From an uncultured Colwellia sp. (GTDB lineage Bacteria; Pseudomonadota; Gammaproteobacteria; Enterobacterales; Alteromonadaceae): 64,000 bases of DNA. Each line of letters starts with the position of its first letter. Position 1 is the first letter of the stretch. The stretch is taken from the NCBI GenBank assembly GCA_913061475.1, contig CAJXUN010000001.1, forward strand, positions 186,001 to 250,000, read 5' to 3'. This document shows positions 39,683 to 49,517 of this stretch, piece after piece. The notes beneath the pieces are model-generated. The model was not told where the DNA came from, ran no database searches, and was given only the letters and a program-made list of their open reading frames with translations. A program made the position numbers and the translations under genes.

Positions 39683-40861
39683 ATGAAAAAGTTAATAATC
39701 CACTCATTTTTAATCATGACATTGTTTTTGCTCGCAGCCTGTCAATCTATGAATGCACCACAAAATAATTACAGTAATGCCGCAAAAACTAACCTCTTCT
39801 TAGATGATGAATTTAGCGGTTATGAAAATATTGTTATAGAGAGTGAAAATGAAATATTCGCTTTAAGTGAAGAAATGAAAACAATGGCGAAAAGAGTCGG
39901 TTTGGAGCGTGGGGCTCGTAACAAAGCGACAACGCTAATCAATCATTTTTTTAACCCCGAAAATATCAACCTAACCTACCGTACAGGCGCTAATGTGATT
40001 GCGACTGAAGCGTTTAAAAATAGAGAAGCTAACTGCTTGTCATTAACCATTATGGCGTACGCAATTGCTAAAGAAGCCAAGTTAGATGTTGCTTTTCAAA
40101 GTGTTGATATTCCTGAGTATTGGGTGCGTAATGGTGATGTTAATATGTTAACCGGCCATATAAACTTAACTGTGTTAGAGCAAAAAACAGCTCAAACGCT
40201 ATTGTTTTTTGAGCGTTCGCAAATTGAAATTGATTTTGATCCCTTTGTATTGAAAAAGTCATTCCCTAAGCAAAGGATCAATAAACATACTGTTCTTGCG
40301 ATGTTTTATAATAATAAAGGCGCTAACGCTCTCATCAAAAGAGATTATCTTAAGGCATATGCTTATTTGAAATCCGCCGTTAGCGTTGACCCTGATTTTT
40401 CTTCTGCGTGGGGCAATTTAGGTATTTTATATCGCTTCAAAGGCTATGAGCAAAGCGCGATGGAAATCTATCGTTATGCTATAAATTTAAATCACAGCAA
40501 CTTAACCGCTATGGCAAATTTAAGCATGCTATTACATGTAAACGGCGCTTATGACGAAGCAAAGCAACTAGACTCACATATTATGCGTAGACGTGCGAAC
40601 AATCCATATTATTACTCACTACTGGCTGATGAAAAGTTTCATCAAGGTGCATATTCTGCCGCAATAAACCATTATAAAAAAGCAATAAAACTCAATAATA
40701 ACATCCATGAGTTCTATTTTGGTTTAGCCAGAGTTTATTATATGTTGAAGGATATAGATAAAGCAGAAAGTTACATGCGTAAAGCAATAAGAAAAAATCG
40801 CGTAGCTCATTTTGAAGAACAATACTTAGCAAAATTAAGTATTTTACAGAAAATGAACTAA
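39683..40861 (+). CDS. TPR-repeat lipoprotein with transglutaminase-like N-terminal region
   Basis: 392 residues. The lipoprotein signal ends in LFLLAAC, so the protein should be lipid-anchored. Residues about 85-200 (GANVIATEAFKNREANCLSLTIMAYAIAKEA...LTGHINLTV) resemble a transglutaminase-like fold, with Cys in NCLS and His in GHINL. The C-terminal half has TPR repeats, e.g. SSAWGNLGILYRFKGYEQSA and HEFYFGLARVYYMLKDIDKA. GGAG precedes the ATG at 5 nt. The M28 peptidase lipoprotein gene follows 8 bp later. The role is unknown. Confidence 0.78.
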   Translation: MKKLIIHSFLIMTLFLLAACQSMNAPQNNYSNAAKTNLFLDDEFSGYENIVIESENEIFALSEEMKTMAKRVGLERGARNKATTLINHFFNPENINLTYRTGANVIATEAFKNREANCLSLTIMAYAIAKEAKLDVAFQSVDIPEYWVRNGDVNMLTGHINLTVLEQKTAQTLLFFERSQIEIDFDPFVLKKSFPKQRINKHTVLAMFYNNKGANALIKRDYLKAYAYLKSAVSVDPDFSSAWGNLGILYRFKGYEQSAMEIYRYAINLNHSNLTAMANLSMLLHVNGAYDEAKQLDSHIMRRRANNPYYYSLLADEKFHQGAYSAAINHYKKAIKLNNNIHEFYFGLARVYYMLKDIDKAESYMRKAIRKNRVAHFEEQYLAKLSILQKMN

Positions 40862-40869
40862 GTATCGAT

Positions 40870-41814
40870 ATGACAACAATGCCTTTAAAGTCTTACTTCT
40901 TACTTATTGTTATAAGTTTATCTAATGCCTGTAGCGTTGAAAATTCGGGTGTTAGTCACACGGTTAACGTGCCAAAAGAAGCCGTGTTACAGCACTTATA
41001 TTATTTATCTTCTGATGCCTTAAAGGGGCGAAAAATTGGTACGAAAGGCGGAAAGTTAGCGCAAAACTATATTGTAAGTCAGCTCGAACAACACAATATA
41101 GCGCCATTGTCGGAAAATTATTTTGCAACATTTACCATTAAAAATCGCTTTAAGTACATCAGGGGAAAAAACGTTATTGGCGTCATTAAGGGCACACAAT
41201 TTCCAAATCGCTTTATTGTTTTGTCCGCACATTTTGACCATATCGGTAGTAAAGGTCGTCAAATTTATAATGGCGCTGATGACAATGCTTCTGGTACCTC
41301 AGCGTTACTTCACTACGCAAAGCTTATCAAGCAAACGCCATTGCGACACAGTGTCATCGTTTTATTTACTGATGGTGAAGAGGAAAACTTAACTGGGGCA
41401 AAAGCTTTTATCCGTGAAAACACAGAATTACTGCCTGATATTTTGTTAAATATTAACCTCGATATGCTGGCTGGCACAGGGTCTACTAAAAAATTGCATT
41501 ATATAAGCCGAGGGCTAAAGCAGGTATTAACACCAGATAAGATAATCGCGTTGCGACAACAAAACTATGCGCTCCCTTTAAAAAAAGGCTTTAGGCAGCA
41601 AAGCCGCGGGGTAGAAAAATTTATACGCTGGGAATTAGCAAGTGACCATGGTGCTTTTTATAAACAAAAAATACCCTTTATCTATTATGGCGTTGGCCTT
41701 CATAAGCACTACCATCAAACGACTGACATTTATGAAAATATAAACCAAGCGTTTTTTTTACTGGCTGTCGCTACGATATACCAGCAAATTAGCTTTATTG
41801 ATCAAAATCTATAA
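40870..41814 (+). CDS. M28-family zinc aminopeptidase, lipoprotein
   Basis: 314 residues with a short lipoprotein-type signal (FLLIVISLSNAC). The M28 metal sites are visible: AHFDHIG, NGADDNASGTSALL, FTDGEEENLTGA with the catalytic Glu pair, NINLDMLAG, and the late His in HKHYHQTTDIYEN. It therefore hydrolyses peptides on the cell envelope, probably as an aminopeptidase. It is paired closely with the TPR lipoprotein upstream, which suggests a shared complex. Confidence 0.85.
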   Translation: MTTMPLKSYFLLIVISLSNACSVENSGVSHTVNVPKEAVLQHLYYLSSDALKGRKIGTKGGKLAQNYIVSQLEQHNIAPLSENYFATFTIKNRFKYIRGKNVIGVIKGTQFPNRFIVLSAHFDHIGSKGRQIYNGADDNASGTSALLHYAKLIKQTPLRHSVIVLFTDGEEENLTGAKAFIRENTELLPDILLNINLDMLAGTGSTKKLHYISRGLKQVLTPDKIIALRQQNYALPLKKGFRQQSRGVEKFIRWELASDHGAFYKQKIPFIYYGVGLHKHYHQTTDIYENINQAFFLLAVATIYQQISFIDQNL

Positions 41815-41902
41815 ATTATTAAACGGGGCTACTCAGCTGAGTCAAAAACACGTTATAATGCTGATTACTCTTAAAATTAATTAAAATGAGGTTAACTCAT
41901 CA

Positions 41903-42460
41903 ATGGAAAAGCGATTTATAACAGCGCAAGAGTTACTTGAAGATTCATTTCGTGTTGCTGCAAAAGTTTATGAAGACGGTTTTAGACCGCAGTTTATTGT
42001 GGGTATTTGGCGTGGCGGTGCACCGATTGGTATTGCAGTACAAGAATACTTTGACTTTAAAAAAGTGGAAACTGACCACATTGCCGTTCGAACTTCTTCT
42101 TATTATGGTATTAACCAGCAAAGTAAAGAGATAAAGGTGCACGGTTTACACTATATCATTGAGAACGCAAATGCTGATGATGGCTTGTTAATTGTTGATG
42201 ATGTTTTTGATTCTGGTCGCAGTATTGAAGCCTTAATAAGTCAAATGAAAAAGTTAACACGTAATAATATGCCGAAAGACGTCAGAATTGCCTGTCCTTG
42301 GTATAAACCAAAAAATTCAAAAGTTGATTTAGTACCTGACTACTATGTGCATGAGTCAACCGAATGGTTGGTTTTTCCGCATGAATTATCAGGATTAACC
42401 CCTGAAGAAATATCACACGGTAAAAAAGATTTAGCCAATATTCTAGATTTATTCGAATAG
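41903..42460 (+). CDS. Purine phosphoribosyltransferase family protein
   Basis: 185 residues with the PRPP-binding motif LLIVDDVFDSGRSIEAL near residue 97, a GIWRGGAPIGIAV loop, and the late segment PDYYVHESTEWLVFPHEL, typical of hypoxanthine/xanthine-guanine phosphoribosyltransferases of marine gammaproteobacteria. It likely salvages purine bases; the base preference is not clear. It ends at a perfect hairpin terminator. Confidence 0.85.
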   Translation: MEKRFITAQELLEDSFRVAAKVYEDGFRPQFIVGIWRGGAPIGIAVQEYFDFKKVETDHIAVRTSSYYGINQQSKEIKVHGLHYIIENANADDGLLIVDDVFDSGRSIEALISQMKKLTRNNMPKDVRIACPWYKPKNSKVDLVPDYYVHESTEWLVFPHELSGLTPEEISHGKKDLANILDLFE

Positions 42461-42482
42461 CTTTTATGGTCTTACTCGTCTT

Positions 42483-42520
42483 CAACTAACGCAAAAGCAT
42501 TTTCTTGCGTTAGTTGTTTT
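42483..42520 (+). terminator. Terminator after the phosphoribosyltransferase gene
   Basis: Perfect 12-bp stem CAACTAACGCAA/TTGCGTTAGTTG with a 10-nt loop, followed by four T residues. Confidence 0.82.
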
Positions 42521-42636
42521 AGTGTCAGCCCCGCGGTAGCGAAAAATAACTGGCAGATGAAATTACAAACTTGTTCAATACTGGCTAATGCATTATGTTA
42601 CTTGATATAAAGCGTATTTTTACTTGGTCGTAACGC

Positions 42637-43842
42637 ATGAATATAAAAATAACTCTACTATTTAGCTGCCTTTTCTCGGTAACTAGTACTAGTTGGGCAA
42701 AAACACCACTGGTTTTATTGTCTATTGATGGCTTTGCTCAACGCTACATTGAGCAATATCAACCCGACACTTTAATCTCACTCATTGAAAATGGCACGAG
42801 CGCAAAAGCATTATTACCGGTGTATCCAAGTAAAACCTTTCCTAATCATCTCAGCATTATTACCGGTCGCTATCCAGCAAATCACGGTATTATTCATAAT
42901 GATTTTTATCACCGCGATATTGATAAAGCGTATCAACTTGGTGATGGAAAAAACGATGCCCGTTGGTTAACCGCTGATCCGCTTTGGCATATTAATGAAA
43001 TGCAAAGTAATAAGTCAGCAGTTTATTTTTGGCCCGAATCGGAAACCCCTAGAGATAATAAAACAGCAAGTTACTATTACCCCTACAAACATTTTACGCC
43101 AAATAGCGAAAGGTTAGCACAAATACTTGCCTGGTTGCGCTTACCTGAGGCAGAACGACCAAGCTTTATTGCCGGCTATTTTGCCAGTGTAGATGACGCC
43201 GGTCATGACTATGGTGAAAACTCACCAGAACTGATTAATGCGATTAGTCAACTCGATAAGTTACTGGGGAATTTTATTCAGCAAATAAATCAAGAGTTTA
43301 ATGGTAATGTAAATGTCGTCATTGTTTCCGATCATGGTATGACTACAATAGATAAACGTCATGTTATCGACTGGAATAAAAATAACGTTGAGGGGGTAAA
43401 GGTAATTAACGGCTCTACTCAATTGTATTTATATAGTGATAACAAGACTAAATTACAACAAAGTATCGCGCTATTTAAAAGTAGTCAACGCACGGATAAA
43501 CAGTTGAATTATCGCATATTCGAATATCCAAATTTCCCCAAGCATTGGCATCTAAATAGTGAAAGTTCTGTGGTGCCTAATGCTATTATTGATGCCTCGC
43601 CATCATATATTTTTAGCAAAGGCGACTCGCATATCGATCCTGAAACACATGGTTATGATCCTAAATTTCAACGTGATCTTGACGCGATTTTTATTGCGGT
43701 AGGGCCATCATTTAGCAAGAATAAACAAATAAACGCGTTTGAAAATATTCATATTTTACCAATATTGACCAGAGCGCTTGGATTAAATGACGTTAGTAAT
43801 ATTGATGGTAATTATCGAATTGCCGAGCAGATAGTAAAATAA
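42637..43842 (+). CDS. Exported nucleotide pyrophosphatase/phosphodiesterase (NPP, alkaline phosphatase superfamily)
   Basis: 401 residues with an N-terminal signal peptide (KITLLFSCLFSVTSTSWA). Metal and catalytic sites are LLSIDGFAQRY, the nucleophile Thr in YPSKTFPNHLSIITGRYP, GYFASVDDAGHDYG, VVIVSDHGM and the last His in DPETHGYDP. These match the NPP/autotaxin-type phosphodiesterases. It should hydrolyse nucleotides or phosphodiesters in the periplasm. A small conserved-type gene follows 15 bp later. Confidence 0.92.
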   Translation: MNIKITLLFSCLFSVTSTSWAKTPLVLLSIDGFAQRYIEQYQPDTLISLIENGTSAKALLPVYPSKTFPNHLSIITGRYPANHGIIHNDFYHRDIDKAYQLGDGKNDARWLTADPLWHINEMQSNKSAVYFWPESETPRDNKTASYYYPYKHFTPNSERLAQILAWLRLPEAERPSFIAGYFASVDDAGHDYGENSPELINAISQLDKLLGNFIQQINQEFNGNVNVVIVSDHGMTTIDKRHVIDWNKNNVEGVKVINGSTQLYLYSDNKTKLQQSIALFKSSQRTDKQLNYRIFEYPNFPKHWHLNSESSVVPNAIIDASPSYIFSKGDSHIDPETHGYDPKFQRDLDAIFIAVGPSFSKNKQINAFENIHILPILTRALGLNDVSNIDGNYRIAEQIVK

Positions 43843-43857
43843 GATGATGAGTCGGTG

Positions 43858-44304
43858 ATGCTATTTACGTTTACCCTCGTTAAAGGGCATCAAGTTGCGT
43901 CAGGAAGGGCCAATGATCCACGCTTTGTCGATGGTACTATTGCTGCACAATTACCATTTTTTAATGATCTAGGTTTATCGCTTAGACATTATCATCGAGC
44001 AACGTTAAACGCTGAATTTGATTGTAAGTCTATTACATTAAAACAATGCGATTACCATTTTAAGCAAGTGAAGTGGCATCCGAAAATGCCTGCAGAAGAC
44101 TTTAAGTTTTGTCGTTGCCATATTTGGCTAGATAAAAAATCGTATTCTGCACTAATTTATCAACCACAAGTAGTGACTAAAACAGAGCATTTTCAGCCCC
44201 AAAATCAATTAGAAATACTGGCACCATTTATTAAAGATGTTAGGTATGGTGATACGCTAACGTTAGATGTTTTACCTTCAGCTATCACAATGGTTGAGGG
44301 GTAA
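43858..44304 (+). CDS. Hypothetical protein, 148 residues
   Basis: A soluble protein without signal peptide or membrane helix. The start FTFTLVKGHQVASGRANDPRF and LSLRHYHRATLN, with an ILAPFIKDVRYGDTLTLDVLP ending, suggest a small beta-barrel. There is a faint resemblance to CTP-dependent riboflavin kinase folds (G..VASG, .TLN patterns), which I could not test. The gene follows the NPP gene by 15 bp and is likely co-transcribed. ATG 43858 directly follows a GTG. Confidence 0.6.
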   Translation: MLFTFTLVKGHQVASGRANDPRFVDGTIAAQLPFFNDLGLSLRHYHRATLNAEFDCKSITLKQCDYHFKQVKWHPKMPAEDFKFCRCHIWLDKKSYSALIYQPQVVTKTEHFQPQNQLEILAPFIKDVRYGDTLTLDVLPSAITMVEG

Positions 44305-44475
44305 TGTCCATTAATCAAGTTACATTATTACCGATGCTTTGTGGGTTGTGATCCACTTGCCATCATTTCCGACAAAAAATATCGTCCACATCGAAGGTTT
44401 TCACTAAAATTACTTTTCATTAACATGCATAATAAGGTATGTTTTATCTACATCGAATCTTTAAATAATTACCCT

Positions 44476-45687
44476 ATGCAAATAAGTTATATTGCTCGTC
44501 AAGCTATTCTAGACCGAAATAATCAAACTGTTGGTTATGAACTTTTATTTAGAGATAGTCCTGAAAACAAATTTCCTGAAATTGATCAGGATATTGCGAG
44601 TTCTAAGCTCATCATACAAAACCATTTCCAGGGTGATATTCAATCGGTTAGTTTAGGTAAATTAGCCTTTATTAACTTCACAGAAAAATGCCTAATTGAT
44701 AAATATCCGTTGATGTTTGATAAAGCGACAATTGTCATTGAATTGGTAGGGCATCAGTCAGCCAGTGAGCGATTATTAAAGATTGTTAAATATTACCATG
44801 ACAAAGGCTATAAAATAGCGCTTACGGAATACGACTTAAACGAAAAGTGGGATGTGTTATTTCCTTATATCGCGATGATAAAGGTTGATGTTGAAGTCAT
44901 CAATGCCAAGCGTTTGCGCCCAGTTATTGAACGTCTTAAGTCGTTCGACATTAAATTAATTGCCGAAAAAGTTGAAACCAACTTTCAGCTCCAGTCTTTA
45001 GCAGAAGTAGGCTTTAATTATTATCAAGGTTTTTTCTATCATGAGCCTGAAATTATTGAGGGGCAAACCTTAGTTCCCATTAAGTCACAGATGCTACATT
45101 TGATCAGTGAAACCTTTAATATGCCATTAGATTTTGACCATATCGCTGAAATTATTGGCCATGATGTCAATTTAACCGTAGGTTTGCTTAAATTAGTCAA
45201 CAATGTGTCAACCGGAACACGCGTTGAAATAACGTCATTAAAGCAAGCGGCAGCTTATTTAGGCGAAGAAAAGCTCAAGCAATTTGTTACGATTTTAGCG
45301 CTATCAAAACTTACTTCTGATAAAACCAGTGAAGTATCAAGACAGTCATTGATAACCGCAAAGCTGATGTCAAATCTGGCGAAAGAAAGTGCTTTTATCG
45401 AAATTAGCGACTTTGCCTTTATTACCGGTTTATTAAGTGCTATTGAAGTTATTTTGAGTATGCCAATGGACGAAATATTAAAGACAATGCCATTAGCCAA
45501 ACCCATTGAAGAAGCACTAGTCAATCATAGTGGCTTATTAGGGAAGTTATTAGAGTTAACCACAAATTATATTACCGGTAGTGGTGAAAATATTCAGCAA
45601 TTGACTGACTTGTATGGCCTTGATGGCAATTTTATTCATAAAGAATTTGTTAGTGCCAGTAACTGGTGTAAGTCATTGGGTGTCTAG
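44476..45687 (+). CDS. EAL-HDOD signalling protein
   Basis: 403 residues. The N-terminal EAL-type domain is degenerate: the signature reads GYELLFRD instead of EALLR, though AEKVET and YQGFFY remain. So it probably does not hydrolyse c-di-GMP. The C-terminal HDOD domain (about 200-395) carries LLKLVNNVSTG and ITSLKQAAAYLGEEKLKQFVTI. This YuxH-type arrangement is common in motile gammaproteobacteria and acts in signalling. The frame opens 45 codons earlier, but MQISYIARQAIL at 44476 is the family start. Confidence 0.9.
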   Translation: MQISYIARQAILDRNNQTVGYELLFRDSPENKFPEIDQDIASSKLIIQNHFQGDIQSVSLGKLAFINFTEKCLIDKYPLMFDKATIVIELVGHQSASERLLKIVKYYHDKGYKIALTEYDLNEKWDVLFPYIAMIKVDVEVINAKRLRPVIERLKSFDIKLIAEKVETNFQLQSLAEVGFNYYQGFFYHEPEIIEGQTLVPIKSQMLHLISETFNMPLDFDHIAEIIGHDVNLTVGLLKLVNNVSTGTRVEITSLKQAAAYLGEEKLKQFVTILALSKLTSDKTSEVSRQSLITAKLMSNLAKESAFIEISDFAFITGLLSAIEVILSMPMDEILKTMPLAKPIEEALVNHSGLLGKLLELTTNYITGSGENIQQLTDLYGLDGNFIHKEFVSASNWCKSLGV

Positions 45688-45702
45688 TATTATTTATCAG
45701 AT

Positions 45703-45730
45703 AAAAAAAGAGCGTATGTTAGTACGCTCT
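45703..45730 (-). terminator. Terminator after the YghU-type GST gene
   Basis: 8-bp stem AGAGCGTA/TACGCTCT, 6-nt loop, followed on the minus strand by seven T residues. On the plus strand it is poorer in T. Confidence 0.85.
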
Positions 45731-45755
45731 CTTAAATTTCAATCGTTAGTGTAAA

Positions 45756-46628
45756 TCATTCGTTTTCGGTAAGCTTATCTTGCGTACGTTCTAAAAAGTC
45801 ACTTGCATCATGGCGTTCATGCAATTGAGTTGACAACTCACCCCATGTTTTATTAACCACAACACCACGTTTTACCGCAGGGCGTTGATCAATTTCTTTC
45901 GCCCAACGCATAACATTTTTATAAGATGCTAGATCTAAGAATTCGGCAGCTTCATATAGGCGATTTAATGCAAGGGCACCATACCAAGGCCAAATTGCAA
46001 TATCGGCAATGGTATATTCATCGCCACACATATAATGATTATTTTCAAGATGCTTATCTAATACGTCAAGTTGACGCTTAACTTCCATTGAAAATCTGTC
46101 AATGCAATATTCGATTTTTTCAGGTGCATACGCATAAAAATGACCGAAACCACCACCTAGATAAGGTGCACTGCCCATTTGCCAGAATAACCAAGACATA
46201 CACTCGGCGCGTTTTTCTTCACCTGGCATAAAGGCATTAAACTTTTCCGCTAAGTAAAATAAAATCGAGCCAGACTCAAATAAACGAATAGATTGCTCAC
46301 TACTTTGATCTAGCAAAGCCGGTATTTTAGAATTTGGATTAATCTCAACAAAACCGCTACCAAATTGATCACCTTGGCTAATATCAATGAGGAAAGCATC
46401 GTATTCTGCTTCTTTTATACCCAGTGCTAGCAACTCTTCAAACATAATGGTTACTTTAACGCCATTAGGTGTTGCTAAAGAATAAAGCTGAAAAGGGTGC
46501 TTGCCTTTGGCTAACACTTTATCATGTGTTGCCCCTGAAATAGGGCGATTAATGCTTGCCCAATTACCACCGTTATCAGTATTCCATTGCCAAACTTTCG
46601 GTGGAATATAGGAATTTTCGTCGCTCAT
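45756..46628 (-). CDS. yghU: Glutathione S-transferase, YghU/disulfide-bond oxidoreductase type
   Basis: 290 residues, the long YghU subfamily that uses glutathione disulphide. The N-terminal PPKVWQWNTDNGGNWASINRP is characteristic; the thioredoxin-like part has LYSLATPNGVKVTIMFEEL, NPNSKIPALLD and LFESGSILFYLAEKF. The helical domain holds GDEYTIADIAIWPWYG. GGAGATG gives a good ribosome site. A single gene with its own terminator. Confidence 0.93.
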   Translation of the reverse strand: MSDENSYIPPKVWQWNTDNGGNWASINRPISGATHDKVLAKGKHPFQLYSLATPNGVKVTIMFEELLALGIKEAEYDAFLIDISQGDQFGSGFVEINPNSKIPALLDQSSEQSIRLFESGSILFYLAEKFNAFMPGEEKRAECMSWLFWQMGSAPYLGGGFGHFYAYAPEKIEYCIDRFSMEVKRQLDVLDKHLENNHYMCGDEYTIADIAIWPWYGALALNRLYEAAEFLDLASYKNVMRWAKEIDQRPAVKRGVVVNKTWGELSTQLHERHDASDFLERTQDKLTENE

Positions 46629-46919
46629 GCCATCTCCAAATAGTTGTTAAATGATACGATTACTACGTTAAGCGCAATACTTTACAAATACTAGTACTTC
46701 CCTTGATATTTTAATACCTTATTGCTATCAGTTAGACAATAAAGAACGATTCTTTTGTTTCCAGATAACATTTTTTTCTGATAATAATCCTAGTATTAAC
46801 CTTGTTGCTAAGGCTTGGAGCTTAATCGCAATAATATAAACTTTGTAGATGATGAACTTTTAAACTAAAAGCCGCTATATGAAAACAGGAACAAAAAGCA
46901 TATATTAGCAAAAAATATA

Positions 46920-47534
46920 ATGATAATAATCACTGATGGTATTAGCGTGACCAACTTAAGTATCAACATAAGCAAAAAAATATTATTCACTGTTGCACTG
47001 GCAAGTGTATTAGCGGGTTGTGCAAATATTGTCGAGCATAAAACAAGGATATTTAAAGGTGAAAATCTTATCACGCCTTATTCTGGGTTTTTATCCGGTT
47101 GGCGTTTGTTGATTGAAGATAAAGAAAACTACCACTCTAGAATGTGGCAACATCCTGTTCATGGTTTTAATGACGCCTATGTCGTTAGTGTTAGCACACC
47201 AGAACGTAAGGCACTGTCTCAGATCCGTAGCGTTATAGACATGCCTGGCTATAATAGCTGTGTAAAATTCTCAACATTAACATTATCGTCAACTTCAAAT
47301 AGCAGCTATCCAAGCGAGTTATGGCAAACATATTGTAAAAAAAAGGATGGCAGTGAAGCAAAAATTTTACATCTTATTTTACAAGGGCAAGATAGTTTTT
47401 ATCATGTTCAGAAAATTTGGCAGGGCTACATTGTTGCCCAAGAAATAACTGAGTGGCAAGAACGTTTTCAAAAAATTTATCTTTGTGACAGCAGAGTCGA
47501 TAAGTCGAATTGTCCTGAAATATCCAGTGAGTAA
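46920..47534 (+). CDS. Lipoprotein of unknown function
   Basis: 204 residues. The hydrophobic segment ILFTVALASVLAGC ends in a lipobox, so the mature protein begins at that Cys. An in-frame GTG nine codons later (46947) would give a shorter and more usual lipoprotein signal and may be the real start. The rest is mixed alpha/beta with two further Cys pairs and no known motif. Single gene, no function proposed. Confidence 0.6.
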   Translation: MIIITDGISVTNLSINISKKILFTVALASVLAGCANIVEHKTRIFKGENLITPYSGFLSGWRLLIEDKENYHSRMWQHPVHGFNDAYVVSVSTPERKALSQIRSVIDMPGYNSCVKFSTLTLSSTSNSSYPSELWQTYCKKKDGSEAKILHLILQGQDSFYHVQKIWQGYIVAQEITEWQERFQKIYLCDSRVDKSNCPEISSE

Positions 47535-47548
47535 AACTTTTACGTTAA

Positions 47549-47580
47549 AAGGGTAGCAATCTTGTTACCCTTGTTAACTT
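47549..47580. terminator. Probable terminator between the lipoprotein gene and kefB/C-type gene
   Basis: 11-bp arms AAGGGTAGCAA/TTGTTACCCTT with one G-T pair sit between the convergent genes. The closing loop is very short and the T-run is weak. Confidence 0.5.
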
Positions 47581-47603
47581 TTGCTCAATGTCGGGAATAA
47601 TAA

Positions 47604-49451
47604 CTATTTTTTATCGTCACATTCTTCGCCATGACAGGTATTAAGCTTTGCTAATTCGGCTTTATCTTTTGCTAAGACTTGTTGCAAATCTTCTTTTCGT
47701 TGCTTAACCGCAACACCATAACTATGATCGTCACCCCATAAGTTTGCCAATAAACGTAGTGATTCATGATCATGATCTGAAAATAGTTTGCCCGCACGCT
47801 GAGCGGTTTTATCATCATTGCCAAGTAATTTAAGCGCTTCAATCCCCAGATTAAGTGCAGAATCAAAGGTTTCGCGTTTAAATATCGTAATACCTATGTT
47901 CATCAATTCATAGGCATGTCGTCTATCTCTGGCGCGGGCGACAACTTTTAAATTAGGAAAATGCTTGGCTGCTAACTTCGCTAATTCAATGATTTTATCC
48001 GCATCATCAATAGCAATAACCAGAAGTTGCGCTTCGTTTGCACCCGCTGCTTCCAATAAATCTTGTCTTGATGCATCGCCGTAATACACTTTATTACCAA
48101 AGCGTTTTAGCAGCTCTATTTGGCTTGGGCTATGGTCCAAAATTGACAAGTGGTAGCCTTGTGCTGATAATAAACGTCCAACTATTTGTCCGAATCGACC
48201 ATAGCCTGCAACTATAACTTGAGTGGTTGGCTCTATTTCTTCAGTTGATTCATAAGCATGATCTGAAATTGCCTTTTTATCGATAACTTTATCGTAAAAG
48301 ATTAACAATAAAGGTGCTAACAGCATCGATATGGCGACAACTAATGTCGTAAACTTGGTTTGTGTTACATCTAGTATTTGCAATGATGAAGTGAGCGAAA
48401 GTAAGACAAAAGCAAATTCACCACCTTGCGCTAGCGCTAAGGTAAATAGATACTTTTGTTTTCCTGATAATTTAAACATTACGCTTAAAAAGTAAAGCAC
48501 CAAGGCTTTAATCACAATGAGGCCGAAAACTAACGCTAAAATCGTACCAAACTGTTGTCCGAACAATTCAAAATCAATTGAAGCTCCAACAGTAATAAAA
48601 AACAAGCCCAGTAATAAGCCTTTAAATGGCTCTATATCTGCTTCCAATTCATGTCTAAAGTCACTTTCCGCTAAAACCACTCCTGCTAAAAATGTGCCTA
48701 AGGCTGGAGACAAACCTATTTTTTGCATTAAAACGGCAATGGTAATCACCAAAAATAACGCAAAAATGGTAAACAATTCACGTAACTGCGTATTGGCGAT
48801 ATATCTAAATACCGGCGCTGAAATATATTTACCGGCAAAAATTATCGCTGCAATAACCGTTATAGAAATTAGCACCTGGCCATAAACTGGGAAATGCTCA
48901 ATTAAATTACCATGCGATTGCACACTTGTAACACCTGATAAGTCAGCAAACGCCAATAAAGGTAATAGGGCTAATATGGGAATAACGGCAATATCTTGAA
49001 AAAGTAACACCGAAAAAGCATTTTGTCCGGCCTCTTGTTTAATCCAACCTTTTTCCGCAAGTGTTTGTAATACAATGGCTGTAGAAGAAAGTGCTAGCAT
49101 TAGGCCAATAGCCATAGCGGTTTGCCAGCGTAATTCCAAAATATAAAAACATCCGGCAAATAAAATTAATGTTGAAAGGGTGACTTGCAGTCCACCTAAA
49201 CCAATGATCGAATGCCTAAGTTTCCAGAGTCTAGAAGGCTGTAGCTCTAAGCCGACTAAAAAAAGCATCATAACAACACCAAATTCAGCAAAGTGCATAA
49301 CATCAGTTTGGTCGCCAACTATGCCTAGCAGAAAAGGCCCAATCAAAATGCCGGCTAATAAGTAGCCCAGAACAGAGCCTAAGCCTAAGCGTTTCGCAAT
49401 GGGCACGGCAACTATCGCAGCAGCAAGGTAGATCAAAGCAATTTCTAACAT
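47604..49451 (-). CDS. KefB/KefC-type potassium:proton antiporter (CPA2 family)
   Basis: 615 residues. The membrane part has about 12 helices, with GFGVVMMLFLVGLEL-like FGVVMMLFLVGLELQPS, ALSSTAIVLQTL, VLLFQDIAVIPILALLPLL and ALAQGGEFAFVLL. The C-terminal TrkA-N domain has an intact nucleotide loop, VIVAGYGRFGQIVGRLL, and VYYGDASRQDLLEAAGA. This matches glutathione-gated KefB/C. The C-terminus ends in a Cys- and His-containing tail. No KefF/G ancillary gene is adjacent. Confidence 0.9.
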   Translation of the reverse strand: MLEIALIYLAAAIVAVPIAKRLGLGSVLGYLLAGILIGPFLLGIVGDQTDVMHFAEFGVVMMLFLVGLELQPSRLWKLRHSIIGLGGLQVTLSTLILFAGCFYILELRWQTAMAIGLMLALSSTAIVLQTLAEKGWIKQEAGQNAFSVLLFQDIAVIPILALLPLLAFADLSGVTSVQSHGNLIEHFPVYGQVLISITVIAAIIFAGKYISAPVFRYIANTQLRELFTIFALFLVITIAVLMQKIGLSPALGTFLAGVVLAESDFRHELEADIEPFKGLLLGLFFITVGASIDFELFGQQFGTILALVFGLIVIKALVLYFLSVMFKLSGKQKYLFTLALAQGGEFAFVLLSLTSSLQILDVTQTKFTTLVVAISMLLAPLLLIFYDKVIDKKAISDHAYESTEEIEPTTQVIVAGYGRFGQIVGRLLSAQGYHLSILDHSPSQIELLKRFGNKVYYGDASRQDLLEAAGANEAQLLVIAIDDADKIIELAKLAAKHFPNLKVVARARDRRHAYELMNIGITIFKRETFDSALNLGIEALKLLGNDDKTAQRAGKLFSDHDHESLRLLANLWGDDHSYGVAVKQRKEDLQQVLAKDKAELAKLNTCHGEECDDKK

Positions 49452-49517
49452 AATTTATCCATTTTGATATTTTTGTTGTAATTTTCGTAACTTGTTTATA
49501 AATGTAGTTTTTAATTA

